Below are positions 55,190 to 64,000 of a stretch of 64,000 nt of DNA, in pieces. Below the pieces are notes generated by a model that worked only from the letters and a program-made list of their open reading frames with translations, was not told the origin of the DNA and made no database searches. The DNA comes from Okapia johnstoni (Eukaryota > Chordata > Mammalia > Artiodactyla > Giraffidae). The stretch's first letter is position 1, and every line of letters begins with the position of its first letter. The stretch is from contig CM044318.1 in assembly GCA_024291935.2 (NCBI GenBank), forward strand, positions 85,882,001 through 85,946,000, written 5' to 3'. Made by a program: the position numbers and the translations under genes.

Positions 55190-55398
55190 CCCAGGTGATG
55201 CAATGGTAAAGACTGCCTGCCAGTGCAGGAGACACGGGAGACATGGGTGCAGTCCCTGCATCGGGAAGATCCCCTGGAGGAGGGCATGGCAATGCACTCC
55301 AGTGCTCTTGCCTGGGAAATCCCCTCGACAGAGGAGCCTGGTGGGCTACAGTCCACGGGGTCACAAAGAGTCGGACACGACTTGGCGCCTGAGCACAC
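55190..55398 (+). mobile_element. Bov-tA SINE
   Basis: The diverged head CTGGTGCCCCAGGTGATGCA is followed by an A unit with GAAGATCCCCTGGAGGAGGG and TCGGACACGACTTGGCGCC. It has an extra GACACGGGAGACA in the head region. Confidence 0.93.
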
Positions 55399-56690
55399 TC
55401 GCGCTGGTGCCCCAAGTGGGGATGTTCCCCACCTCCTGTCCACGCCATTTACACAAACAGCCACTGGAAGAGTGTCTGCAGAATCAGCCCCAGGGAAATG
55501 CCGCGGTTCTCCTGAAGGGCAGGTGTGCCTCCCCTCCTCGGACCCTTGACCACCTCTGTGCCCTAGAAGCCCAGAGAAAAAGTTCCCGCTCGTGTCCAGC
55601 GACCTGGCGCTCCGTCCCATCTCCTCCGCTCTGATGTCCGGTTTGGTGTCTGCTTTCATTTCGGAGCTCATCACAGATGAGCTTTGTGGTGGGCTGCCCA
55701 GCAGGGAGGGGAGTGAAGGCTGGTCTGGCCATGTCCCCTCTCTGGCCCTGCCCACCAAGGCTGAGGAGGCAGCCTGCCTCTGTGGGCACCCTGCCCGCTG
55801 GCCAGGTGGGCAGGTTGATTGGGGGCAGGCAGCCTCTTCCTCCCCGCCCCGCCCCCCGGCATCCCTGCACCCTCACCCCGTCACCGCCCTGGCTGGGCCG
55901 GCTGAGTCCCCAGTGCCCGCTGCTGGGGCCACCACAGCCTCTTACTTTTGCTCTGGCTGTGGCCCTGGGACAGCTCTGCGGGCCCCCGAATTGGGATACA
56001 GGGTGAGAGGGTTTGGCTGTTGCTCCAGACGCAGGGGTCCGGGGAGGCTGAGGCCTGCAGGGAGCTCAGTCAGCTTCAGGCTCTGAGGACAACTGGGATC
56101 CGCCTAGTCACACAGGTCCCCGGAGTCCACGGGATTTTCTCATGAACGTACACAGCCCGTGTGTCGTGGAGAAAGCGCACGCGTGACACAGGGAGCTGAG
56201 GACATGCCCTGTCAATGGACTTACTAAACCGGAGGCCCCCGGCTGTACGTCCTGGAACTGGGGCTGCACCCTCAGCGCGGTCCCAGCTGTGTCCCGGGGG
56301 GCAGCCGGGGTGGGGATGAGGCCCAGCCTGGCCTCAAACACTCCTTGCGTGTTTGATTCCAGCCCCCGGGGCAGTGATGAGCAGGCGCCCGGGCACCCGG
56401 CGCAGCCTGGACTCCCGCCTCCAACCACCTGGTCCCCGAGCGCTCTGTCTCCTGCCTCTGCAGTGCACATGCGCGGCTTTTGTCACCAGGACAGGATCAC
56501 CCCGGACAGAGGCGGGGAGGGTCTGGGGACGGGAAGCAGGTGGTGGGCTGGAGGTCGGAGCTGTGGGAACAGGACCAGGAGCTGGACCAGCCTTGGTGGG
56601 CCCCTCCCAGCAACCCCTAGCCCTCACTAGCTGAACACACTGCCGGCCTGGGCTCCTGAAGTTCAGAAGCTCATCAGATATCAGTTCCCG
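55399..56690. other. Unique GC-rich sequence
   Basis: No repeat or gene is recognised. Open frames on both strands are compositional. Confidence 0.4.
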
Positions 56691-56986
56691 GGGCTCCCCT
56701 GCTGGCTCAGTGGTAAAGAAGCACCTGCCAGTGCAGGAGAATCAGGGATTGACCCCCGATCCACGAAGATCCCTTGGAGCAGCTCAGCCCGTGAGCCACA
56801 ATTGTCGAGTCTGTGCTCTGGGGTCCGGAAGCCACAGCCGTGAGCCTGCAGCCTGTGCTCCGAGCTCTGCAATGAAGGCCGCACACCACAGGGATGAGGA
56901 GCCCCCACTCGCTGCAACTGGAGAAAAGCCTCCCCGGCAACGAAGACCCAGCACAGCCAAGAATAAATTAATAATTTTTTTTAAAA
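56691..56986 (+). mobile_element. CHR-type SINE, nearly complete
   Basis: The tRNA-like head GGGGCTCCCCTGCTGGCTCAG is followed by the long CHR body (GTGAGCCACAATTGTCGAG, CTCGCTGCAACTGGAGAAAA) and the A-rich tail after GAAGACCCAGCACAGCC. Confidence 0.92.
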
Positions 56987-57264
56987 GAAATTGGTTTCAG
57001 TTGACTTTGCAGATACTCACTGAATCGGCCTGGGTGCCAGGAGCCCTGCCCAGCTGGGGCACTGATGAGCGAAGCCCCGTCCTCGCCTCCACTCGGCCAG
57101 AGCAAACCCCACCCCCGCCCTCCAAAGCCAGCCTCCCCCAGGGCTCTGCGAGGGGACCGGTAGTCAGAGGTGGACGGGAGCCCTGGGACTGGATGGGGCG
57201 GGGGGCAAAGGCACTGTGACCTGGCCCCATCCATAACTTATAAACATCACTGGGCCACAAAGGC
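56987..57264. other. Unique sequence
   Basis: No gene or repeat is recognised. Confidence 0.4.
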
Positions 57265-57400
57265 AACAGGAGAAGGGGTGGCAGGGGATGAGATGGTTAG
57301 ATAGCATCACCACTCAACGGGCATGAATTTGAGCAAACTCTGGGAGATAGTGGAGGACAGGGAAACCTGGTGTCCATGGGGTCAACAACAAGAAGCCACA
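57265..57400 (+). mobile_element. BovB 3' fragment
   Basis: GGATGAGATGGTTAGATAGC, GGGCATGAATTTGAGCAAAC and ACAGGGAAACCTGGTGTCC match the extreme 3' end of the BovB ORF and tail. Confidence 0.88.
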
Positions 57401-58207
57401 AAATAGAGGCGAGATGGAAGAGAAAATCAGGTGTCATCACAGTAAGACTTTAACATATAAGGTTTGTGAAAGAAATGAGAGAATCCTTGTGGCATTTTCT
57501 ACCTCAAAGAAGACGAAGCCATGTGAACTCACTTCACATAAGCAGTCAAGAAACACTGAGTCTGAATGCCACACGGATGGCACCCTGGGCCATCTTACAC
57601 ATTTACACGAACTGTGTCAATACGTCTTTTCTGTTAAGACCCAAGTTTCTTAAGAGAGGCAGAGCTTGAGAGGATGTAAATGAGGCTCAGCAGCCTCGGG
57701 ACCTCTGGAATCTGCTGGGCCTGTCGCTATTGTTCACATGGTCTTGGGGACACAGATCTTCCAGGGGGAGCCTTTGGCCTTTCCCAGAACAGGGCCCAGA
57801 CCGTGATGGCCCTCACCGGGGTATGTGCATCTGTGTCAGGTTCTGCTGTTGGACGTGAGGTCAGAGGCCCAGCTTGCTGGCTGTGGGATGCTCTGTGGGC
57901 TGGGCGGGCACAACGGCCAGCCAGGAGGCTCCAGAGCCTGGACTTGTGGACCAGGGGTCGTGAGCGCCTCTGTCAATTACCCCGGATGCCAGGGAAACCA
58001 CGGCCTAAGTGGAACCATCTGGGGGGACAAAGAGGCTTTGTGGAAAGTCCCCTCCCGCTCCGGTCGAGAAGCCGCTGACCATGCAGAGAGGGCGGAGAGG
58101 GCCTTCAGCGGCCACCATGGAAGGCAGGACCCAGTGAGGAGGGGCAGCACCGGGACTCGAGGGCAAAGACCAACAGCGAGGGCAGCCCTCCCCCCAAGGC
58201 CCTGCGT
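57401..58207. other. Unique sequence
   Basis: No gene or repeat is recognised. Confidence 0.4.
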
Positions 58208-58635
58208 TCTCTCTAACTTTATTGTGGTGAGGACACTTAACACGGGGTCTGGCCTCTCCAGGGCTTCTTGTGTGCAACACACACGGCGTTGTGGACACAG
58301 GCACTGCCGTGCAGCAGGGGCCCGGGGCTCAGCCGCCCTGTGCATCTGAGACTCTCCCCCAGCAGCCACCGCCCTGTGTCCCTCCCCAGCCTGGCAACCA
58401 CCATTCTGTCCCCTGCTTCTATGAGCCTGGCTCTTTAGTTTCCTCATTTCGGTGGAAATCAGGCAATATGTATTCTTCCGTGCCTGGCGTACTTCCCTTA
58501 GCTTAATATCCTCCAGGGTCATCCATGTGGTCACATAAATGCAGGATTTCCTTTTCTTTTAAGGCTGAGTAATATTCCACTGTGTTCAGGCACCACATTC
58601 TCTTTATCCATTTATCAGTCACCGGCCATTTAACT

Positions 58636-58852
58636 GGGCTTCCCTGGTGGCTCAAGTGGTAAAGAAGCCGCCTGCAATGCAGGAGCCGCAGGAGATGTGG
58701 GTTTGATTCCTGGGTCTGGGAGATCTCCTGGAGGAGGAAATGGCAACCCACTCCAGTATTCTTGCCTGGAGAATCTCATGGACAGAGGAGCCTGGAGGGC
58801 TATAGTCCATGGGGTATCAAAGAGTCAGCCATGACTGAGTGACCGAGCACTC
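58636..58852 (+). mobile_element. Bov-tA SINE inside L1
   Basis: The head GGGCTTCCCTGGTGGCTCAAG is followed by the A unit to AGTCAGCCATGACTGAGTGACC. Confidence 0.95.
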
Positions 58853-59056
58853 ATGCACGGCTAGTTAGCTGGTTTCCACGCCTTGCTGTTGTGAACAGTG
58901 CCGCAGTGATCATGGGGTGCTCTCATTTCGAGGTCCTGACCTGCATTCCTTTGGCTGTATACCCAGGGCTGCCATTGCTGGATCAGCTGATGGTTCTATT
59001 TTTAATTTTTTTAATTTTGATTTTTTTCATTCAGCGTGGATTTTTTTGCATCAGTT

Positions 59057-59190
59057 AAAAAATCTTTTTATTTATTTTTTGGCCACACTGTGTGGCACGC
59101 ATGATCCTAGTTCCCCAGCCAGGAATCAAACTCTCACCCCCAGCAGTGGAAGTGTAGAGTCCCAACCACTGGACTGCCAGAGAAGTCCCC
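59057..59190 (-). mobile_element. CHR-type SINE inside L1
   Basis: The minus strand reads GGGACTTCTCTGGCAGTCCA, GGTTGGGACTCTACACTTCC and GGGGGTGAGAGTTTGATTCC, with an A-rich tail at the left end. Confidence 0.9.
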
Positions 59191-59310
59191 CCATTTTTAA
59201 CTTTTGGATGAACCTCCACACTATCTTCCTTAGCAGCTGCACCATTTTGCACTTTTACCAACATTGCACAAGTTTCTAATTTCTCCACATCCTTGTGAAC
59301 ACTTAGCATC

Positions 59311-59496
59311 TCGCAAAGAGTCAGACACGACTGAGCGACTTCACTTTCACTTTTCCCTTTCATGCACTGGAGAAGGAAATGGCAACCCACTCCAGTATTC
59401 TTGCCTGGAGAACCCCAGGGATAGCGGAGCCTGATGGGCTGCCGTCCATGGGGTCGCACAGAGTCGGACACGACTGAAGCGACTTAGCAGCAGCAG
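59311..59496 (+). mobile_element. Bov-A2 SINE, 5' truncated
   Basis: It starts inside the first A unit (TCGCAAAGAGTCAGACACG), has the linker TCACTTTTCCCTTTCATGCA, then a complete second unit ending CGACTTAGCAGCAGCAG. Confidence 0.95.
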
Positions 59497-59587
59497 TATC
59501 TATTGCTCCATCCCAGCAAGAGCTCAATGCTATCTCAGTGAGGTTCTGCTTCAAATCTCTGTGATGATCAGTGATGTTAAGCATCTC

Positions 59588-60825
59588 TTCATATGCTAGT
59601 TGAAGGCATCACACTTTCTGATTTCAAAATATATTACAAAGCTATGTAATAAAAGAAAATTATGTACTTGTATTAGGGCAGACATATGTAACAGAATAGA
59701 GAGCTCAGAAGTAAATCCATGCATGTAAGGTCAAGTGACTTTTGACACAGGTGCCAAAAATACACAATGGGGAAAGGACCATCTCTTTAACAGATGGTGC
59801 TGGAAAACTGGATATCCTCACACAAAATAATAAAGCTGGATTCTTATACCACACACAGAAATCAACTCAAAATGGATTAAAGATCCAAAACTGTACAACT
59901 TGTAGAAGAAAACATAGGGGGAAAGCTTCATGATATTGATCTTGGCAATGACATGGTATGGCATGTAGTGAAGTGAAATTCACTCAGTCGTGTCCGTCTC
60001 TTTGAGACCCCAAGGACTACACAGTCCATGGAATTCTCCAGGCCAGAATACTGGAGTGGGTAGCCTTTCCCTTCTCCAGGGGATCTTCCCAACCCAGGGA
60101 TCAAACCCAGGTCTCCCGCATTGCAGGTGGATTCTTTACCAGCTGAGCCACAAGGGAAGCCCAAGAATACTGGAGTGGGTAGACTACCCCTTTTCCAGGG
60201 TATCTTCCCGACCCAAGAATCGAACCGAGGTCTTCTGCATTGCAGGCAGATTCTTTACCAACTGGGCTATTAGGGAAGCCCCATATGGCCTGTAATATGA
60301 TACCAAAAGCATAGGCAACAGAAGCAAAACTAGACAAGCTGGACTACATCAGAGCCAATAAAAAATAAAAGAGAGAAATAATACCATTTGCAGCAACATG
60401 GGTGGACCTAGAGATGATCATACTAAGTGAAGTAAGTCAGATACCATGTGATATCACCTATTATGTGGAATCTAAAAAAGATTATACAAATGAACTTATC
60501 TGTAAGAAAGACTTGCAGACACAGAAAGCCAGTTTATGTCTACAGCAGAGCACAGAGGAAAGGTGGGGGCAGGATAAATTAGGAGTTTGGGGTTAACATA
60601 TACACACTACTATACATAACGTAAATACACAACAAGGACCTATACGCAGCACAGGGGACTATACTCAATATTCTAGAACGACCTGAGTGGGAAGGGATCT
60701 GAAAGAGGGTAGATACATGTATATGTATAACAGAATCATCTTGTGTGCATCGGAAACTGATACAATGTTGTAAATTAACTACACTCCAATATGAAATAAA
60801 ATTTTTTAAAAATAACAAGAGAAAA
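59588..60825 (+). mobile_element. L1 3' part with SINE insertion
   Basis: Plus-strand L1 ORF2 C-terminal text starts near 59588 (CTTCATATGCTAGTTGAAGG), is broken by the dimeric SINE at 59969, resumes at 60284 and runs to the A-rich end (AAATAAAATTTTTTAAAAATAAC). No usable frame remains. Confidence 0.9.
59969..60283 (-). mobile_element. Dimeric Bov-tA SINE (two tRNA heads)
   Basis: It has the same structure as 39221-39526: head, short A-type piece, second head at about 60162, then a full A unit. The target-site duplication is TATGGCATGTAG (59957-59968) and TATGGCCTGTAA (60284-60295). Confidence 0.88.
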
Positions 60826-61034
60826 CATTACTTTCAGCACCACTGTTTTGCTACATATATAAAGAAAATCCATTTATGTGTACAGGTTATGCTTCAATAA
60901 AACATTTCATAACCTCCCCTCCAAAAAAGAATAATTGGTTCATATTTAGAGAAAACAAAGTTAGATATATTGCCCTTTATGCCCTAAAACTCTGCAGCTA
61001 AAGCACAAAGTTTTATGTGTTAAAAGTGAAATCA
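60826..61034. other. Unclassified AT-rich sequence
   Basis: It follows the L1 tail and may be older L1 text; I could not place it. Confidence 0.35.
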
Positions 61035-61293
61035 GGGGCTTCCCTGGGGGTCCAGTGGTTAAGAATCTGCCTTGCACTGCAGGGGACACCAGTTTGTCCT
61101 GGTCCAAAAGACCCTACATGCCAGGAGCACCTAAGCCCGAGTGCCACAACTCCTGAGCCTGTGCTCTGGAGCCCGTGATCCGCAAGAGCCCACCGCCACG
61201 AGAGCCCACACACCGCAAGAGCAGCCCCCGAGGCCACGCCCAGAGAAAAGCCTGCTCACAGCAAGACCCCGTGAAGCCAAAGATAAAAAATTA
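61035..61293 (+). mobile_element. CHR-type SINE
   Basis: Head GGGGCTTCCCTGGGGGTCCA, full CHR body (CTGAGCCTGTGCTCTGGAGC, CAAGAGCAGCCCCCGAGGCC) and A-rich tail. It is nearly complete. Confidence 0.92.
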
Positions 61294-61494
61294 ACTGGAA
61301 TAATGAAATCAGAATCACGCAAAAATGCAGGCCGTAATTTCCACGGCAGTTCACGTAACGCACATAACCTCAGGGAAAGGAAGGCCTTTCCTGAATGGCT
61401 CCAGGGCTGGGAACATGCTAAACGGAGGCCAAGAGTCATGACAGCTGAAATCTCCCAGGGAGTGATGCCGTACACATCACCAAAACGAATGTGA

Positions 61495-61760
61495 AAAGTT
61501 ATAAATGGGGGGAAAATATGGGTAACAAATGAGAGGAAAACAGACGTAACAGCCTTAATGTTTAAAGAACTCCTGAAAATAAATAACAAAGACAAGCACC
61601 CCAACAGAAAAACATCCAAAGACGGATCATCCATGAAGGACAAACGTGGCCGATAACACACATCAGAAACACGATACGGGACCCACACGTTAAAACCACA
61701 AAGTCAGTGCAAAGTCAGACTGGCAGCGATTAAGAAAGAACTTCTGCCAAAAAATCAAAA
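61495..61760 (+). mobile_element. Old L1 fragment
   Basis: AATGTTTAAAGAACTCCTG and AATAAATAACAAAGACAAGC, then ACAGAAAAACATCCAAAG, follow the AAAGAGCTCC...AATAGAAAAATGGGCAAAG part of old L1 ORF2. Confidence 0.6.
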
Positions 61761-61848
61761 TTTAATCTGATCAAGCTTCTTGATCAACAGCAATTATAGT
61801 AAATACCAAGATCTCAGTTCCCCAACCAGGAACTGAGGCAAGTTGCTG

Positions 61849-62335
61849 TTGCCGCTCAGTCGCCAAGTTGTGTCTGACTCTTTGCCACACCTTCGGCTAC
61901 AGTACACCAGCACCCCTGTCCTTCACCGTCTCCGGGCCCATTGAATCAGCAATGCCATCCAACCATCTCATCCTCTGTCGTCTCCTTCTCCTCCTGCCTT
62001 CAATCTTCCCCAGCATCAGGGTCTTTTCCAATGAGTCAGTTCTTCATATCAGGTGGCCAAAGCAATGGAGTTTCAGCTTCAGCATCAGTCCTTCCAATGA
62101 ATATTCAAGGTTGATTTCCTTTAGGATTGACTGGTTTGACCTCCTTGCAGTCCAAGGGACTCTGAAGAGTCTTTTCCAACACCACAGTTCAAAAGCATCA
62201 ATTCTTCGGTGCTCAGCCTTCTCATGGTCCAGTTTGCACATCCATACATGACTACTGGTAAAACCATAGCTTTGACTCTACAGACCTTTGTTGGCAAAGT
62301 GATGTCTCTACTTTTTAATACACGGTCTAGCAGTG
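61849..62335 (-). mobile_element. BovB 3' part, sense portion of an inverted insertion
   Basis: On the minus strand this runs from CTAGACCGTGTATTAAAAAG (right) through [23 protein letters not shown] text to the 3' end near 61849. It covers the C-terminal region of the BovB ORF with many stops. Confidence 0.93.
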
Positions 62336-62344
62336 ACAGGTTTT

Positions 62345-62452
62345 CTTTTCTGTGTCCAAAATCACTGTGGATGGTGACTGCAGCCATGAAATTAGAATAC
62401 GCTTGCTCTTTGGAAGGAAAGGAGCAGGGACAAACCTAGATAACCTAGACAG
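62345..62452 (+). mobile_element. BovB piece in opposite orientation (inverted 5' part)
   Basis: TCCAAAATCACTGTGGATGG, GACTGCAGCCATGAAATTAG and ACAAACCTAGATAACCTAGAC read BovB on the plus strand. In BovB order this piece lies immediately upstream of 62335, so the two segments are head-to-head. GAGGCAAG (61835-61842) and GAGGTAAG (62453-62460) are possible target-site duplicates. Confidence 0.88.
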
Positions 62453-62460
62453 AGGTAAGA

Positions 62461-63084
62461 GCAGTAGGTAAAACCCGGGAGATGCAAAGAGCAACATTTT
62501 GACACAGACTGTACAAACAAACTAGCTTCTTAAAAATTCACTCATAGGAGTAAAGGGGGAGAAGAAGACCCCTCAATCAGAGACTCAGGACGGATCAGCC
62601 AGCCTGGTACATGGACCCTGTCTGCAATCAACTCAAACACGTTGTGAAAAGCCAAACCAAATGAGAACAATCATCTATGAAATTGAAGAGGCAGAGGGAT
62701 TTGATCAAAGACTAGAGATTTCATAAATAAGGAATTATTGTAAATTTTGTTTGAGGGCTGACTATTGTATTGTGGTTATGCTTTTCATGCTGCTTCTTTG
62801 GGAGGACAGATGGAAATAATTATAGCGGAACTAGTATTGTGGCTAGAATCTGTTACCAGTGCACAGGGAGGTGGAGGAGGCGGGCAGGGCGGGCCGCGGT
62901 GACCGTTGTTGGTGCAGATCAAAGGCTACAGGGTCTTTGTACTATTGGTTCTGCCTACTTTCCTGTGTGTTCAAGACGTTCCAAGTTAATAATAATAATA
63001 ATAATAAAAAGAGTGGGTTCTACTCGGTGTTGGAAAATGGGAAGGGACATGGGACCGCCTTTCCAGGTGGCAGAAAATCTGAGT
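62461..63084. other. Unique sequence with an (AAT)n run
   Basis: No gene or clear repeat is recognised. A short (AAT)n tract lies at 62987-63007. Confidence 0.4.
62987..63007. repeat. (AAT)n microsatellite
   Basis: About six to seven AAT units, ending in AAAAAG. Confidence 0.93.
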
Positions 63085-63205
63085 AGACCCTCTGACCCAG
63101 CAGCACAACTTCTAGAATCTTCTCTTATGAATCTAATTGAAAGACCTCATAAAACTGTATATGTAAGACTATTTATCCAGCAATTTTTGAAACAGGTAGA
63201 TGAAA
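63085..63205 (+). mobile_element. Old L1 3' fragment
   Basis: CCCTCTGACCCAGCAGCACA, ACTTCTAGAATCTTCTC and ACTATTTATCCAGCAATTTT follow the old L1 3' order (CTTTGACCCAGCAATTCC, ACTTCTAGGAATCTATCC). Confidence 0.6.
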
Positions 63206-63316
63206 AAGAGAATGAACGAATGAAAGAACATAAATTGACATTAGGGAGCGAGCGGGCGGACACACTGTGCGCTCCCAGGCAATGGCATTGATACCGTGCA
63301 GCGGCCTAACCCGACC

Positions 63317-63434
63317 TTTTTTTTTTTTCTTTTTTGCCTCGAGGCATGGCCTACAGGACTCAGTTCCCCGCCCAGGGACAGGCCATGGCAGTCAGAGCAC
63401 CAAATCGTAACCGTGGAACCAGCAGGGAGGTCCC
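63317..63434 (-). mobile_element. CHR-type SINE
   Basis: The minus strand reads GGGACCTCCCTGCTGGTTCC, GGTGCTCTGACTGCCATGGC and GGGCGGGGAACTGAGTCC, with an A-rich tail at the left (T run 63317-63335). Confidence 0.9.
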
Positions 63435-63660
63435 TTTGCTGACCTTTAGAACGACTTAAACGCGCTGACGTGAGAGAATGCACGTGATCACAGGGGAATG
63501 AAGGACAGGCCCGTAGATGTGTATATGCTCACACAGACAAGGTTCTGTTAAGACACACACTGAAATGTGAGCATCGCTTATCTCTGCGTAATAGGATTAT
63601 AGATGACTTTTACATTCGTATTTCATTTCTACTTATCTATGGGAATTTGAGGTATCGTTT

Positions 63661-63786
63661 TTTGCTTTTTTTTTTTTTGGTTGAGCTGCATGGCACGTGG
63701 GATCTTAGTTCCTTGACCAGGGATCAAACCCACACCCCCTGCCCTGGGAGCACAGAGAGTTAACCACTGGGCTGCCAGGTAAGCCC
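63661..63786 (-). mobile_element. CHR-type SINE
   Basis: The minus strand reads GGGGCTTACCTGGCAGCCCA, GTTAACTCTCTGTGCTCCC and GGGTTTGATCCCTGGTCAAG, with an A-rich tail at the left. Confidence 0.92.
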
Positions 63787-64000
63787 CAGGATGACATTTT
63801 GGAATGTGCTGAAAACAAATTTGAAGATTAAACTACATTTTAAAAGGAGGCAAAACATTTCAAGTGATGCTAATATGTCTGTGATAACCATTTACCATGC
63901 TTCTGAATTTTCCGAGAGTTTTGTAACTTGTTTCAAGGTTTAGAAACCATTATAAACTTACTTTGTGAAGCGATAAAAGGTATGTATTGATATTTTCGTC
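63787..64000. other. Unclassified sequence to window end
   Basis: AT-rich text following the SINE. It may continue an old L1 3' end that starts near 63555 (ATCTCTGCGTAATAGGATTATAGATGA), but the match is weak. Confidence 0.35.

Larger units (their letters stand above)
58208..59305 (-). mobile_element. L1 3' part, antisense, with two SINE insertions
   Basis: GGCAACCACCATTCTGTCC, CTCCAGGGTCATCCATGTGG, GGATTTCCTTTTCTTTTAAGGC, TCATTTCGAGGTCCTGAC and TTGCACTTTTACCAACATTGC are antisense L1 3' text, in one consistent order. A Bov-tA (58636-58852) and a CHR SINE (59057-59190) interrupt it, and a Bov-A2 (59311-59496) abuts its right end. Confidence 0.9.

Overview
The window looks like nuclear DNA of a ruminant, most likely a bovid (cattle, sheep, goat or a relative). 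The evidence is a set of clade-diagnostic retroposons: BovB RTE-type LINEs with their ACTGA-type 3' tails, Bov-tA and Bov-A2 SINEs, and CHR-type tRNA-derived SINEs. These sit over an older mammalian layer of L1, L2, MIR, MaLR LTRs, Tigger, hAT and mariner relics. Species cannot be resolved by eye. I found no intact protein-coding gene, rRNA, tRNA gene or CRISPR array. Every long open frame I examined is either a shadow of a CpG-rich stretch or a broken piece of a transposon.

Region 1 (about 1-6,900) is a cluster of CpG islands separated by three AT-rich, CpG-poor stretches (about 3,290-3,640, 4,230-4,560 and 5,205-5,625) that carry homeodomain-, octamer- and Sox-like words. I recognise no interspersed repeat here. 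This layout is typical of promoters and enhancers around developmental regulator genes. Two good splice-donor contexts (CAG|GTAAGG at 4,828 on the plus strand; CAG|GTAAGC at 6,178 on the minus strand) suggest first exons of transcripts leaving in opposite directions. The host gene cannot be named from the sequence.

Region 2 (about 6,900-64,000) reads as intergenic or intronic DNA dominated by mobile elements. Main landmarks are: an L1 interrupted by a Tigger-like MITE that is itself interrupted by a BovB (11,545-15,025); a second BovB inside an L1 fragment (17,262-18,735); long L1 3' pieces at 21,113-23,047, 26,190-27,470 and 59,588-60,825; a nearly full-length but frame-broken BovB (29,988-33,307, minus strand) that splits a CHR SINE; a pile of DNA-transposon fossils at 38,166-39,140; a long antisense ancient L1 at 44,720-47,330; and two insertions with the inverted 5' structure expected of twin priming (L1 at 51,805-52,320, BovB at 61,849-62,452). 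Between them lie unique stretches. A few of these (about 42,910-43,120, 49,030-49,480 and 53,560-54,240) look like candidate conserved regulatory elements because they keep CpGs and homeodomain-like words in otherwise CpG-depleted DNA.

I did not find a new protein or RNA system. The most informative observations concern retroposition mechanism (twin priming, nested insertions with readable target-site duplications, a two-headed SINE arrangement seen twice) and the probable developmental CpG-island promoter cluster at the left edge. Repeat names come from recall of family consensus features, not from a database search.
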